Source: Micrococcales bacterium
Lineage (GTDB): Bacteria > Actinomycetota > Actinomycetes > S36-B12 > UBA10799
Reading direction: 5' to 3'
DNA length: 64,000 nt
NCBI GenBank assembly: GCA_016703125.1
Contig: JADJCR010000002.1
Span: 62,001 to 126,000 of the forward strand
Every line of letters begins with the position of its first letter. The first letter of the stretch is position 1. The translations under genes were made by a program, and so were the position numbers. Under the pieces are notes generated by a model. It had not been told where the DNA came from. It did no database searches and saw only the letters and a list, made by a program, of their open reading frames with translations. Positions 26,770 to 35,763 of the stretch are shown piece after piece.

Positions 26770-28130
26770 CGCACCTCCACGCAGGTCTTGTCGTACAACT
26801 CGGGAAAACGTCCGTCGGGGTCGTACTGCTCCTTCAACCCCGCGTACGCGGCTCCCCCGTAGATCTCGTAGAACTCCTCACGGCCGTAATAGGACGTGGA
26901 GTACAGGGACTTTCGGCCGCCGAGTCCGGCGACCTCGCGCTCGATGGCACGGTTCACCCGCCCGGCATCCGGATCCTCGCCGGAGCCCAGCGCCACCCGC
27001 GACCAGAACCCCACGTTGACGTAGGTCGTCGCCGGGTCGAACTCGTACAGCGTCCACCGCAGGTCCGCGTCGCGCTGGCGCAGGGGGCACAACCACACCG
27101 GGGTGATACCGACCTCCCGGTGGAAGAAGTCCAGGAACTCCGGTAGTGCGGCCACCGGCACCTCGACGTCCTGCACGACCATCTCCTTGGGTGCCCTGCC
27201 CCGCATACGGTCCAAGCGCCGGGAAAGCCGCCACCGGCGATCCGCGGCGATGATCTTCCAATACACGTCGCTGCGCTTGTAGCGGTCGGGCCACAACCGC
27301 CGGACCACGGGGTTCTGCACACCGAACGCCGAGGAACACCAGAACCAGTCGGTGTCCCACCGCCACAGGTAGTCGTGGATGGTCAGCACGTCCGCGCCGC
27401 GCTCCCGGATCGAGCGGTAGTAGATCTGCTGGCCGGTGTAGTCCGACGGCTGGCCCAGGTCGCTGTAGGAGCCGAGCGTCAGGAAGATCTCGCGGGGTTC
27501 GAACAGCGTGGCGTCCATGTAGTCGACCGGCACCCCGTCGAACTGCCGCGTCGCAGTGATGTCCGCCATCGTCGCTGCGAGCGCGGCGGCGTCATCGAAC
27601 CCGACGTGGCGAAGCGACACGAACCGGCGCACCGGCTCCAACTCGATGTCCAGGCGCAGGGCGTAGCCGAGGGTGCCGTAGGAGTTGGGGAAGCCGAAGA
27701 AGAGGTCGTGGTGCTCGCCGTCCGCGGTGGCCCGCACGACCCGCCCGTCACCAGTCAGCACATCCATTGCACTGACCGACTCGTGCGGGCAACCGTTGCG
27801 GAAACTCGCGGCCTCGATGCCCAGCCCGGTGACCGCCCCGCCGAGGGTGATGGTGCGCAACTGCGGGACGCACAGCGGCACCAGCCCATGGGCCAGGGTG
27901 GCGGCGACCAGGTCCTCGTATGTGGTGAGCCCGCCCACGCTGGCGGTCCGGGTGGCCGGATCGACGTCGAACACCCGGCCGAAAGCTGACAGATCGAGTT
28001 CGGACTCGGTGGCGGCCCGCGAGCGGAAGAGGTTCGACGTGGTCTTGTGCAGTCGGACCCGGCCTTCGGTAGTGCGCAGGTGCTCGGCCGCGGCTCGTGC
28101 CGCTGCGTCGAAGTCCAAACCCAGGCTCAC
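26766..28130 (-). CDS. TmsA/BfaA-type FAD-binding oxidoreductase
   Basis: A 454-residue FAD_binding_4 oxidoreductase of the DHCR24/UfaA type. The N-terminal basic segment and HKTTSNLFRSR precede VGGLTTYEDLV, PQLRTITLGGAVTGLGIEA (FAD pyrophosphate loop) and FFGFPNSYGTLGYALR. A C-terminal YEIYGGAAYAGLKEQYDPDGRF follows. GTG 28130 has AGGA about 9 nt upstream; ATG 28163 is the alternative but has no ribosome-binding site. It overlaps the methyltransferase by ATGA. Known TmsA proteins reduce the 10-methylene intermediate with NADPH. Confidence 0.85.
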   Translation of the reverse strand: MSLGLDFDAAARAAAEHLRTTEGRVRLHKTTSNLFRSRAATESELDLSAFGRVFDVDPATRTASVGGLTTYEDLVAATLAHGLVPLCVPQLRTITLGGAVTGLGIEAASFRNGCPHESVSAMDVLTGDGRVVRATADGEHHDLFFGFPNSYGTLGYALRLDIELEPVRRFVSLRHVGFDDAAALAATMADITATRQFDGVPVDYMDATLFEPREIFLTLGSYSDLGQPSDYTGQQIYYRSIRERGADVLTIHDYLWRWDTDWFWCSSAFGVQNPVVRRLWPDRYKRSDVYWKIIAADRRWRLSRRLDRMRGRAPKEMVVQDVEVPVAALPEFLDFFHREVGITPVWLCPLRQRDADLRWTLYEFDPATTYVNVGFWSRVALGSGEDPDAGRVNRAIEREVAGLGGRKSLYSTSYYGREEFYEIYGGAAYAGLKEQYDPDGRFPELYDKTCVEVR

Positions 28131-28184
28131 CCGTTCAATCCTGCCAGCAGTCGGCGGGCGCATACAGAGTTTCGGCGGACAGTA

Positions 28185-28279
28185 AACCGGGTCCGAGTGA
28201 TCAAGCGTGCTCGGTGGTCGGTCTTGCCGACCTATCCCCGACGTGGGGTGAAGCGCCGCGTGGGTACTCGGACCCGGTT
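28185..28279. repeat. Structured 95-bp element with perfect 14-bp terminal inverted repeats
   Basis: AACCGGGTCCGAGT (28185-28198) and ACTCGGACCCGGTT (28266-28279) are exact complements 67 bp apart. Between them lie two smaller stems, GGTCGG/CCGACC (5-nt loop) and CCCC/GGGG. The element sits in the 231-bp gap between the ABC1 kinase (3' end) and the TmsA-type gene (5' end). No gene is visible in the gap. It may be a terminator, a small structured RNA or a MITE-like insertion. Confidence 0.75.
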
Positions 28280-28361
28280 GTCGATGGCCTGCGCCATCTG
28301 GTTCCTTTGTATACCTGAGATCGGCGCGGCGGGAAGCCTTGTTGATAACACGCCGGGGCGT

Positions 28362-29697
28362 TCACCCGAACGGGCGGTGTGTCGTGTCCAGCCCGGCGGC
28401 GAATCCCGGCAGGTGGCGACGCAACTCCGAGCGGACGGCGACGGTGGCGTTCAGCCCACTGAGCACCCCGACCAGTCCCAGCCACACCCGGTGAGTGAAG
28501 AGTTGTTCGGCCGGCATGTTCATCTGCAACGCCACGGCGAAGTCCGGGTTGCGCGGGTCGTTGATCGTGCCGAAGGTGCTGCGCAGCCACTCCCGGGAGT
28601 AAGTGAACGTCTCGTGGCGGGCGGGCCTCGGTGAAGGGCGCCAGGTAACCGGCGAGCTTGTCCACCTCCAGATGCCTGCCGGGCCGGATGAACCCGTCCT
28701 GGCGCAACCGCGCCTCAACCGCCGCGTCGTCCCCGGCCAGCATGCCGGCGATGAGCCGGCCGAACGTCTCCGGAAGCCCCGCTGGGGTGGCCAGTACGGA
28801 TCCGAAGTCCAGCACGCCCAGCCGGCCCTCGGTCAGCCGGAAGTTGCCCGGGTGTGGATCGGTGTGCAGCAAGCCGACCCGGGTCGGGCTGGTGAGGAAG
28901 AAGCGCTGGTACAACTCCCCCGCCCGGTCCCGGTCCGCCGCACTCCCGGACGCGGCCAGTTCGGCGAAACCGGTGCCGGGCAGCCACTCGGAGACCATGA
29001 CCCGACGAGTCGCCTCGAGGACCCGCGGGACGAACACCTCTGCGTCCCCGCGGTACTCCTGCGCGAAGCGGTTCTGCGCCGCCGCCTCGTGCTCGTAGTC
29101 CAGTTCCTCGGACAGCCGGGTGCGCAGTTCGGCCACGAGCGGCGGCATGGCCATGCCCCGCGCAACCAGCGACGTCGCGCGCAGAGCCAGGGACAACGCC
29201 CGCACGTCCGCGGCCAGGACGTCGGCGATCCCCGGGTACTGGATCTTGACCGCCACCTGCGTGCCATCGTCGAGTTCGGCCCGGTGGACCTGCCCGATCG
29301 ACGCCGCTGCGGCCGGGTCCGGGTCGAACTGCGCGAACCGCCGGCGCCAGCCCCGGCCGAGTTCCTCGCGCAGCACCGGTTCGAGTTCGGCCAGCGGCAG
29401 GCCCGGGTTGTCCTGCTGCATCGCCGTGAGCGCGGCGCGCCAACTGCCATCGGGATCCTGCGGGAACAATGTCTCCACCGTCGAGAGCAACTGACCGGCC
29501 TTGAGCGCCCCGCCTTTGAGCTCACCGAGCACGCGGCGGGTGTCATCGGCGGTCGCGGCGCGGGCGGCATTGGACAGCTGGACGCGGTCACCCCCGCGCA
29601 GCACGTCGAACTGCACCCTGGCGGAGCGCCCCAGGGCACGCACGGGCAGCATCCCGATGCGCGCCGAGCGGATCACGCCGGAGGTGGACAGGGCCAT
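28362..29697 (-). CDS. ABC1/UbiB/ADCK-family atypical kinase, frameshifted
   Basis: A protein of about 444 residues after correction. ADCK-specific motifs are present: LKAGQLLS (KxGQ motif), ASIGQVHRAEL (Ala-rich loop), VAVKIQYPGI (catalytic Lys), EELDYEHEAAAQ, LLHTDPHPGNF (catalytic loop) and VLDFGS. The last ~115 residues are in another frame: plus-strand GGG at 28619-28621 should be GG. Removing one base gives 445 codons and restores ARRHETFTYSREWLR. UbiB-like proteins support isoprenoid lipid metabolism; the substrate in actinobacteria is unknown. It starts at ATG 29697. Confidence 0.85.
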
Positions 29698-29726
29698 GTG
29701 GCCAGTATCGCCCGGGCGTGCCGCTG

Positions 29727-30040
29727 CCCCCACAGCCCAACCCGGGAGAGATCCGGACAGGCGGGAGAGAAAAGAACCGGTTGGATCGCTCCCGGATATC
29801 CGAGTCACTCCCGCCTTGAGCACACGCGCGCGAGAGTGCCCCGGGCCCCCACAGCCCAACCCGGGAGAGATCCGGACAGGCGGGAGAGAAAAGAACCGGT
29901 TGGATCGCTCCCGGATATCCGAATCACTCCCGCCTTGAGCACAAGCGCGCAGAAAGCCCCCGCAAACCCCCCTCGGCCCAAGAAGACCGGTTGGATCGCT
30001 CCCGGATGCCCGACTCACTCCCGCCTTGAGCACAAGCGCC
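29727..30040 (+). repeat. 119-bp tandem repeat, 2.5 copies
   Basis: Copies begin at 29727 and 29846, with a partial third from about 29981 to 30040. The unit contains GGGAGAGA twice, AACCGGTTGGATCGCTCCC, a GGATATCCGA palindrome and CTCCCGCCTTGAGCACA. GGCGGGAG and CTCCCGCC within it are complementary, so each unit can fold. The array fills the 348-bp gap between the Fic-like gene and the ABC1 kinase (both minus) and contains no gene. Related single copies are at 2286 and (reverse) 25433. Confidence 0.85.
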
Positions 30041-30045
30041 GGCTC

Positions 30046-30818
30046 TCAGCCCACCAACTCCGCCAGACCCTGCGTCCCCTCGGCCAGCGCGGAGCAGTAG
30101 AAGCCGACCCACTGCACCACGTCACCCTGCGCGTAGGCCCGCAGGCTGCGGGCATAGGCCGAGCGACCCTGTGCGTGCAGGCCCGCCTCGGGCACCGCCC
30201 AGTTGTCCGGATCGACGCCGCGACTGCTGAGCAGGAGGCGGTCGACGCCCCGGACCACAAGCCCACTGCCGTACGTGAAGGGCTGCAGGGTCATCAGTTC
30301 GGCGTGCACGATGGCGGCCACGATCAACGCCGGCGCCTCGGTGGGTGTGGTCAGGCGCCGCGCGAGATCGGTCAGACGGGGGCTGACCGTCGTGGCGTCC
30401 GGAGCCGGTCCGATGCGCAGCGGATCCTGCGGGTCACCGGTCCGGGGGCGGCCAACATCCTCCGCCGCGACCGGCACCGCGACCAAAGTGTGCAACTTGG
30501 CCAGCGCCTGCAGCGGGGCGGTCTCCCAGACCCCACGGATGGCGGGGAGTTGGGCGTACATCGCGACGATTCCTGCGGCGGCCCGGCCCATGGGGGTGTC
30601 GTCGGCGGCCTGGCCGGCCTCCCACACGCTCCACTCGATCTCGATGCCGTCGATGCCGGCCGAACTCGCCGCCCCCGCCAGCGCGGAACGGCGGGACAGA
30701 TCCTCGGCCCTGGCCCGCAACTGCCGGTCCCACAGGATCGCGTCGAATGCCGAACGGGCCGACGCCGCGGCATCCTGCGCTCCCCCGGCAGGGCGGCCAC
30801 TGCGGCGAAGGCGTCCAC
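30046..30818 (-). CDS. Fic/Fido-like protein with degenerate active site, frameshifted
   Basis: A protein of about 257 residues after correction. It starts at GTG 30818; a C5 run at 30782-30786 should be C6, shifting the frame after 12 residues. It resembles the Fic-family protein encoded near acs in Streptomyces: PLQALAKLHTL, then LMTLQPFTYGSGLVVRGVDR in place of the Fic motif HPFxxGNGRxxR. The catalytic His is Gln and the GNGR loop is GSGL, so AMP transfer is unlikely. No Fic antitoxin is nearby. Its conservation as a degenerate domain suggests a binding or structural role. Confidence 0.72.
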
Positions 30819-30841
30819 GCCCCGACCGTAGCCGGGACGGT

Positions 30842-31933
30842 TCAGTACCCGCGGCGGCGGGCGATGTCCGCCGGGTACCGCGAGCGGGCCACGGCGTCCT
30901 GGTAGGTCACCAGACCCTCCTGGACCAGTTCGCTCAGGGACTGTTCGAGGGTCAGCATCCCGTCGGCCTGACCGACGACGAGTTGGTTGCGCATCTGGCC
31001 TGTGCGGCCTTCGCGGATGAGGTTGCGCAGCGAGGAGTTGACGACCATCACCTCGAACGCGCCCACCACGCCGCCGCCGATGCGCGGCAGCAGGCGCTGG
31101 TAGACCACGCCGGCCAGCGACAAGCCCAGCAGCGTACGGATCTGCGCCTGCTCCTCCCCGGGGAACACATCCACGAGCCGGTCGATGCTCTGCACGGCGT
31201 CGTTGGTGTGCACGGTGCCGAAGACCAGGTGGCCGGTCTCAGCCAGGGTCAGCGCCACCCGGATCGTCTCCAGGTCGCGCAGCTCGCCGACCAGCAGCAC
31301 ATCCGGGTCCTCCCGCAGGGCGCTGCGCAGTGCGGTGGCGAACGACGGGGAGTCCTCGCCCACCGCGCGCTGGTTGACCACCGAGCGACCGTGCCGGTGG
31401 AGGAACTCGATCGGGTCCTCGATGGTGATGATGTGTTTGGCCTGGTGGCTGGCGATCCACGCGATCATCGCTGCCAGGGTCGTTGACTTGCCCGATCCCG
31501 TCGGGCCACTGACCAGGACCAGCCCGTGGTCGCTCTGCGCGAAGCGGCGCACAGAGTCGGGCAGGCGCAACTGGTCGAAACTCGGGACCTCCGAGGGCAT
31601 CATGCGCAGCGCCACCGCCAGGGAGTTGCGCTGACGGAATACGTTGCCCCGGATGCGCAACGTGCGGCGCCACCCGAAGGAGAAGTCGAGGTCACCCTTT
31701 CCGCTGCGGCAGTACGCCATCTGCTCGGGGCTGAGGACCTCGGAGAGCAACGTGTCCACCTGGGGAGGCAGCAGCCTGCCCACCCCCGGCACGTCGTGCA
31801 GTTGGCCCTCGAGGCGCAACTTCGGCGCCATGCCACCGGACAAGTGCAGATCCGTCCCGCCGACGCGCCACAACGCCTCGATGAGTTGGTCCATGGTGAC
31901 CGGAACCTGCTCAGCCCCCGACGGTGCGGTCAT
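30842..31933 (-). CDS. pilT: PilT-like type IV pilus retraction ATPase
   Basis: A 363-residue GspE/PilT ATPase. The N-terminal PAS-like PilT domain carries GGTDLHLSGGMAPKLRLEG. Walker A is SGPTGSGKSTTLAAMI, the Asp box is IITIEDPIEFLH, the PilT-typical AIRExPD-like stretch appears as ALREDPDVLLVGELRD, and the His boxes are LAETGHLVFGTVHTND. PilT depolymerises type IV pili. The window holds no other type IV pilus gene (no PilB, PilC or PilA), only the Tad system 6-11 kb away. It is divergent from acs. Confidence 0.92.
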   Translation of the reverse strand: MTAPSGAEQVPVTMDQLIEALWRVGGTDLHLSGGMAPKLRLEGQLHDVPGVGRLLPPQVDTLLSEVLSPEQMAYCRSGKGDLDFSFGWRRTLRIRGNVFRQRNSLAVALRMMPSEVPSFDQLRLPDSVRRFAQSDHGLVLVSGPTGSGKSTTLAAMIAWIASHQAKHIITIEDPIEFLHRHGRSVVNQRAVGEDSPSFATALRSALREDPDVLLVGELRDLETIRVALTLAETGHLVFGTVHTNDAVQSIDRLVDVFPGEEQAQIRTLLGLSLAGVVYQRLLPRIGGGVVGAFEVMVVNSSLRNLIREGRTGQMRNQLVVGQADGMLTLEQSLSELVQEGLVTYQDAVARSRYPADIARRRGY

Positions 31934-32133
31934 GGCCCGGAGTCTAGCGACGGGCGTGTGCCGACCGCTCGCTCGCGAATGGCGTGCAGCCGGCGCCTTG
32001 AGCGGAGCCCAGGAGAACGACCGGTGGCGTCGCTCCCTCTGCAGACGAGAGCCGAGGGGCCTGGGGGGACCCGCTTGCACCCGGCCGCTGCGACCTGATC
32101 GGATAGGGGGAACAACGCCCGAGGAGGTCGTGA

Positions 32134-34077
32134 ATGTCCGACGATGCCCTGGAGAACCTGCTGCACGAGAACCGGCTCTTCCCACCGACGCCGGAATTCG
32201 CGGCTCAGGCCAACGCGACGGCGCAGATGTACGAGTTCGCCGCCGCCGACCGGCTCGCCTTCTGGGACACGCAGGCGTCACGGCTGCACTGGCAGACCCC
32301 GTGGCAGCAGACGCTGGACTGGTCGGACGCACCGTTCGCGAAGTGGTTCGTGGGCGGCCAGCTCAACGTTGCGTACAACTGCGTCGACCGGCACGTGGAC
32401 GCCGGTCACGGGGACAAGGTCGCGATCCACTTCGAAGGTGAACCCGGCGACACCCGCACGCTGACCTATGCCGACCTCAAGGACCAGGTCAGCCGCGCCG
32501 CGAACGCGCTCACCGACCTCGGCGTGGCGGCTGGCGACCGGGTCGCCATCTACCTGCCGATGATCCCGGAGGCCGCGATCGCCATGCTGGCCTGCGCCCG
32601 GATCGGGGCTCCGCATTCCGTGGTCTTCGGTGGTTTCTCCGCGGAGGCGTTGCGTAGCCGCATCGAAGACGCACAGGCCAAGGTGATCATCACCTCCGAC
32701 GGCGGCTACCGGCGCGGCTCGGCAACAGCCCTGAAACCCGCGGTCGACGAGGCGGTCGCCGAGTGCCCGTCGGTGGAAAAGGTGCTCGTGGTCCGGCGCA
32801 CCGGCCAGGACGTCGACTGGACCGACAAGGATGTCTGGTGGCATGAGGCGGTGGCGGCCGCCAGCCCCGAGCACGCCGCTGAGGCATTCGACGCCGAGCA
32901 CCCGCTGTTCATCCTCTACACGTCCGGCACGACGGGCAAGCCCAAGGGGATCCTGCACACCAGCGGCGGTTACCTGACCCAGACCGCGTACACCCACCAC
33001 GCCGTCTTCGACCTCAAGCCCGAGGACGTCTACTGGTGCACCGCGGACGTCGGCTGGGTGACCGGGCACAGTTACATCGTGTACGGCCCGTTGGCCAATG
33101 GCGCGACGCAGGTGATGTACGAGGGCACCCCCGACACCCCGCACAAAGGCCGCTGGTGGGAGATCATCGAGAAGTACCGGGTGTCTCTTCTGTACACCGC
33201 ACCCACCGCCATCCGCACGTTCATGAAGTGGGGCAACGAGATCCCGGAGCGGTTCGACCTGTCGTCGATCCGCTTGCTCGGCAGTGTCGGCGAGCCGATC
33301 AACCCGGAGGCGTGGATCTGGTACCGCGACCACATCGGCGGCGGCGACTGCCCCATCGTGGACACCTGGTGGCAGACCGAGACCGGCGCCATGATGATCA
33401 GCCCGCTGCCCGGGGTGACGGCGTGCAAGCCCGGATCGGCGATGCGGGCCCTGCCAGGGATCAACGCCGACGTGGTCGATGACCACGGTGATGTGGTGAG
33501 CCCCGGTGGCGGTGGCTATCTCGTGCTCAGCCAGCCGTGGCCCTCGATGCTGCGCGGCATCTGGGGTGACCCGCAGCGGTACCAGGACACGTACTGGAGC
33601 CGCTGGCCGAAGTACTACTTCGCCGGTGACGGCGCGAAACTCGACGAGGACGGCGCCATCTGGCTGCTCGGCCGGGTGGACGACGTGATGAACATCTCTG
33701 GTCACCGGATCTCCACCACCGAGGTGGAGTCGGCGCTGGTCTCCCACGAACTGGTCGCGGAGGCCGCCGTGGTGGGTGCCGCCGATGAGACCACCGGGCA
33801 GGGCATCGTGGCCTTCGTCATCCTGCGCACCGACATGACCGCCCCCGACGATGTGGTGGCCCAGTTGCGCAACCACGTGGCCAAGGAGATCGGGCCGATC
33901 GCGAAGCCGCGGCAGATCCTCGTTGTGGGGGAACTGCCGAAGACCCGCTCCGGCAAGATCATGCGGCGGCTGCTGCGCGATGTGGCCGAACACCGATCCC
34001 TGGGCGACGTGACCACCCTGGCTGATCCGGCTGTGATGAGCCTGATCAGCGAAGGCCTGGGGCAGGGTGGCGACTGA
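32134..34077 (+). CDS. acs: Acetyl-coenzyme A synthetase
   Basis: A 647-residue adenylate-forming enzyme making acetyl-CoA from acetate, ATP and CoA. It has the AMP-binding loop YTSGTTGKPKGILH, the DTWWQTETG motif and the C-terminal KTRSGKIMRR, whose Lys is the classic regulatory acetylation site. GAGGAGG lies 7 nt before ATG 32134. The 200-bp divergent region shared with pilT (31934-32133) carries the promoter. The stop overlaps the nhaA start by 11 nt. PPi from this reaction can feed the HppA pump. Confidence 0.97.
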   Translation: MSDDALENLLHENRLFPPTPEFAAQANATAQMYEFAAADRLAFWDTQASRLHWQTPWQQTLDWSDAPFAKWFVGGQLNVAYNCVDRHVDAGHGDKVAIHFEGEPGDTRTLTYADLKDQVSRAANALTDLGVAAGDRVAIYLPMIPEAAIAMLACARIGAPHSVVFGGFSAEALRSRIEDAQAKVIITSDGGYRRGSATALKPAVDEAVAECPSVEKVLVVRRTGQDVDWTDKDVWWHEAVAAASPEHAAEAFDAEHPLFILYTSGTTGKPKGILHTSGGYLTQTAYTHHAVFDLKPEDVYWCTADVGWVTGHSYIVYGPLANGATQVMYEGTPDTPHKGRWWEIIEKYRVSLLYTAPTAIRTFMKWGNEIPERFDLSSIRLLGSVGEPINPEAWIWYRDHIGGGDCPIVDTWWQTETGAMMISPLPGVTACKPGSAMRALPGINADVVDDHGDVVSPGGGGYLVLSQPWPSMLRGIWGDPQRYQDTYWSRWPKYYFAGDGAKLDEDGAIWLLGRVDDVMNISGHRISTTEVESALVSHELVAEAAVVGAADETTGQGIVAFVILRTDMTAPDDVVAQLRNHVAKEIGPIAKPRQILVVGELPKTRSGKIMRRLLRDVAEHRSLGDVTTLADPAVMSLISEGLGQGGD

Positions 34078-35369
34078 CCGGCCCGCTCGGTCAGCCGTCT
34101 TCGAACGGCCGCCGCTGACCGAGCGGGTATGGGTCCTGCGACAACTGCAGGACGAGACCGTCGGCGGCGCGCTGCTCATCCTGGCGGCGGCCATCGCGCT
34201 GGTCTGGGCCAACTCGGCGTGGTCGGACGCGTACTTCACGCTCGCGAATTTCAAGATCGGCCCCGAAGCCCTCCACCTGAACCTGTCGCTTGCCACATGG
34301 GCCGCCGATGGACTGCTCGCCGTCTTCTTCTTCGTGGCGGGCCTGGAACTCAAGCCACGAGTTGGTCAAGGGTTCGCTGAACAACCCGGCGAAAGCGGCC
34401 GTACCGGTCGTCGCGGCGCTGGGTGGGATGGTGGTACCGGCGAGCATCTACGCTGCGGTGAACCTCACCGCCAGCGGGGGCGAGCCGATCGGCTGGGGGA
34501 TCCCCATGGCCACCGATATCGCCTTCGCGCTGGCGGTCCTGGCCGTGGCCGGCCGGCACCTGCCCGTGGCCCTGCGGGCCTTCCTGCTCACCCTGGCCGT
34601 GGTCGACGACCTCGGCGCGATCATCGTCATCGCGATCTTCTACTCCGAGGCCTTCAACCTCGTGCCCTTCCTGGGCTCGTTGGCGTGCATGTTCGGCTAC
34701 TGGCTGGCGCAGCGCGCGCGGATACGCTCGCCGTTCCTCTACGTTCCGCTGGCCCTGCTCACATGGACGCTGATGCACGAGTCGGGCGTCCACGCCACGG
34801 TGGCTGGGGTGAGCCTGGCCATGCTGACCCGGATCCGGGAGGACCCGGGCGAGCACGAAGCGCCGGCCGAACGGCTGCAACATACCCTGCACCCGCTGTC
34901 CGCGGGCTTCTGCGTGCCCGTATTCGCGTTCTTCGCCGCCGGGGTGGACCTGCGCGGGCAGGGACTGATCTCCGCCTTGGACAATCCGGTGGCCATCGGC
35001 ATCGTTCTGGGCCTGGTGGTGGGCAAACCCGTGGGCGTGCTGATCGGTGCCTGGCTGACCGCCCGCTTCACCCGCGCGTCGCTGGCGCAGGGACTGCGAT
35101 GGCTGGACATCCTGGCACTCGGTCTGCTTGCCGGGATCGGGTTCACCGTGTCCCTGCTGATCGCCGAACTGGCGTTCGATTACGGCAGCCCCGTGCAGAG
35201 CGCTGCCAAGAGCGCGATCCTCGCGGCCAGCCTGATCGCGGCGGTCCTCTCGGTGATCGCGCTGCGCATGCGCGCTCGGTCATACCGCGCTCTCTTCGAC
35301 GAGGAGGAGCGCGACGAGGACCAAGATGGGATTCCGGACGTCTACAACGAGCAGCGCCCACTACCCTGA
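34067..35369 (+). CDS. nhaA: Na+/H+ antiporter NhaA, frameshifted
   Basis: A protein of about 433 residues after correction. The N-terminal part (GTG 34067) has the VGGALLILAAAIALVWANS helix and ends in FFFVAGLELK. The frame is lost at CC 34355-34356, where one C is expected (LELKHELVKGSL). The rest has GWGIPMATDIAFALAVLA with the ATDIAFA/ion-binding Asp pair and a discontinuous LLAGIGFTVSLLIAELAF helix. Removing one base gives 434 codons. An acidic C-terminal tail (DEEERDEDQDGIPD) follows. It exchanges Na+ for H+ and overlaps the acs end. Confidence 0.9.
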
Positions 35370-35373
35370 TCTC

Positions 35374-35763
35374 ATGGCGATTGACACCAAGCAGACTGAC
35401 CCCGGCCTCATCGAGCTGGTCCGGTCGGCCGCCGCCGACACCACCGAACTGGTCAAGCAGCAGATCGAACTGACCAAGGCCGAGGTCAAGGACAACATGC
35501 GCACCGCGGGTTCGTCCTTCGGCTTGCTGGCCGTCGGCGGGGTGATCCTGTTCCTCGGCGTGATCTTCCTGCTGGTCACGCTCGCCTACGTGCTGGTGGA
35601 GGTCGGCCTGCCGGTGTGGGCCGGATTCGGCATCGTGACGCTCGTGCTGATCCTCTTCGGCCTGATCCTGGTCCTCGTGGGACGCAGCCGGGCGAAGTCG
35701 GTGCACGGCCCTGAGCGGTCGATGGCCGCCCTCGAGGCCACCAAATCGACCCTTCGCGGGTAG
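35374..35763 (+). CDS. Actinobacterial holin-X-like membrane protein (phage_holin_3_6, Rv3669-type)
   Basis: A 129-residue protein from ATG 35374. It has an N-terminal amphipathic, charged helix (LVRSAAADTTELVKQQIELT) and two transmembrane segments (about 46-72 and 78-102) joined by a short turn, with a basic tail. This matches the phage-holin-superfamily-III-like proteins common in actinobacteria; holin activity is not implied. Its stop shares a base with the start of the next gene. Confidence 0.82.
   Translation: MAIDTKQTDPGLIELVRSAAADTTELVKQQIELTKAEVKDNMRTAGSSFGLLAVGGVILFLGVIFLLVTLAYVLVEVGLPVWAGFGIVTLVLILFGLILVLVGRSRAKSVHGPERSMAALEATKSTLRG

Noticed and set aside
29727..30040. Possible CRISPR array
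   Set aside because: The unit is 119 bp with no short repeat/variable spacer alternation and no cas genes; it is a tandem repeat.
32278..34353. A 691-codon minus-strand frame opposite acs
   Set aside because: acs on the plus strand has full catalytic motifs; the antisense frame is a codon-bias artefact.
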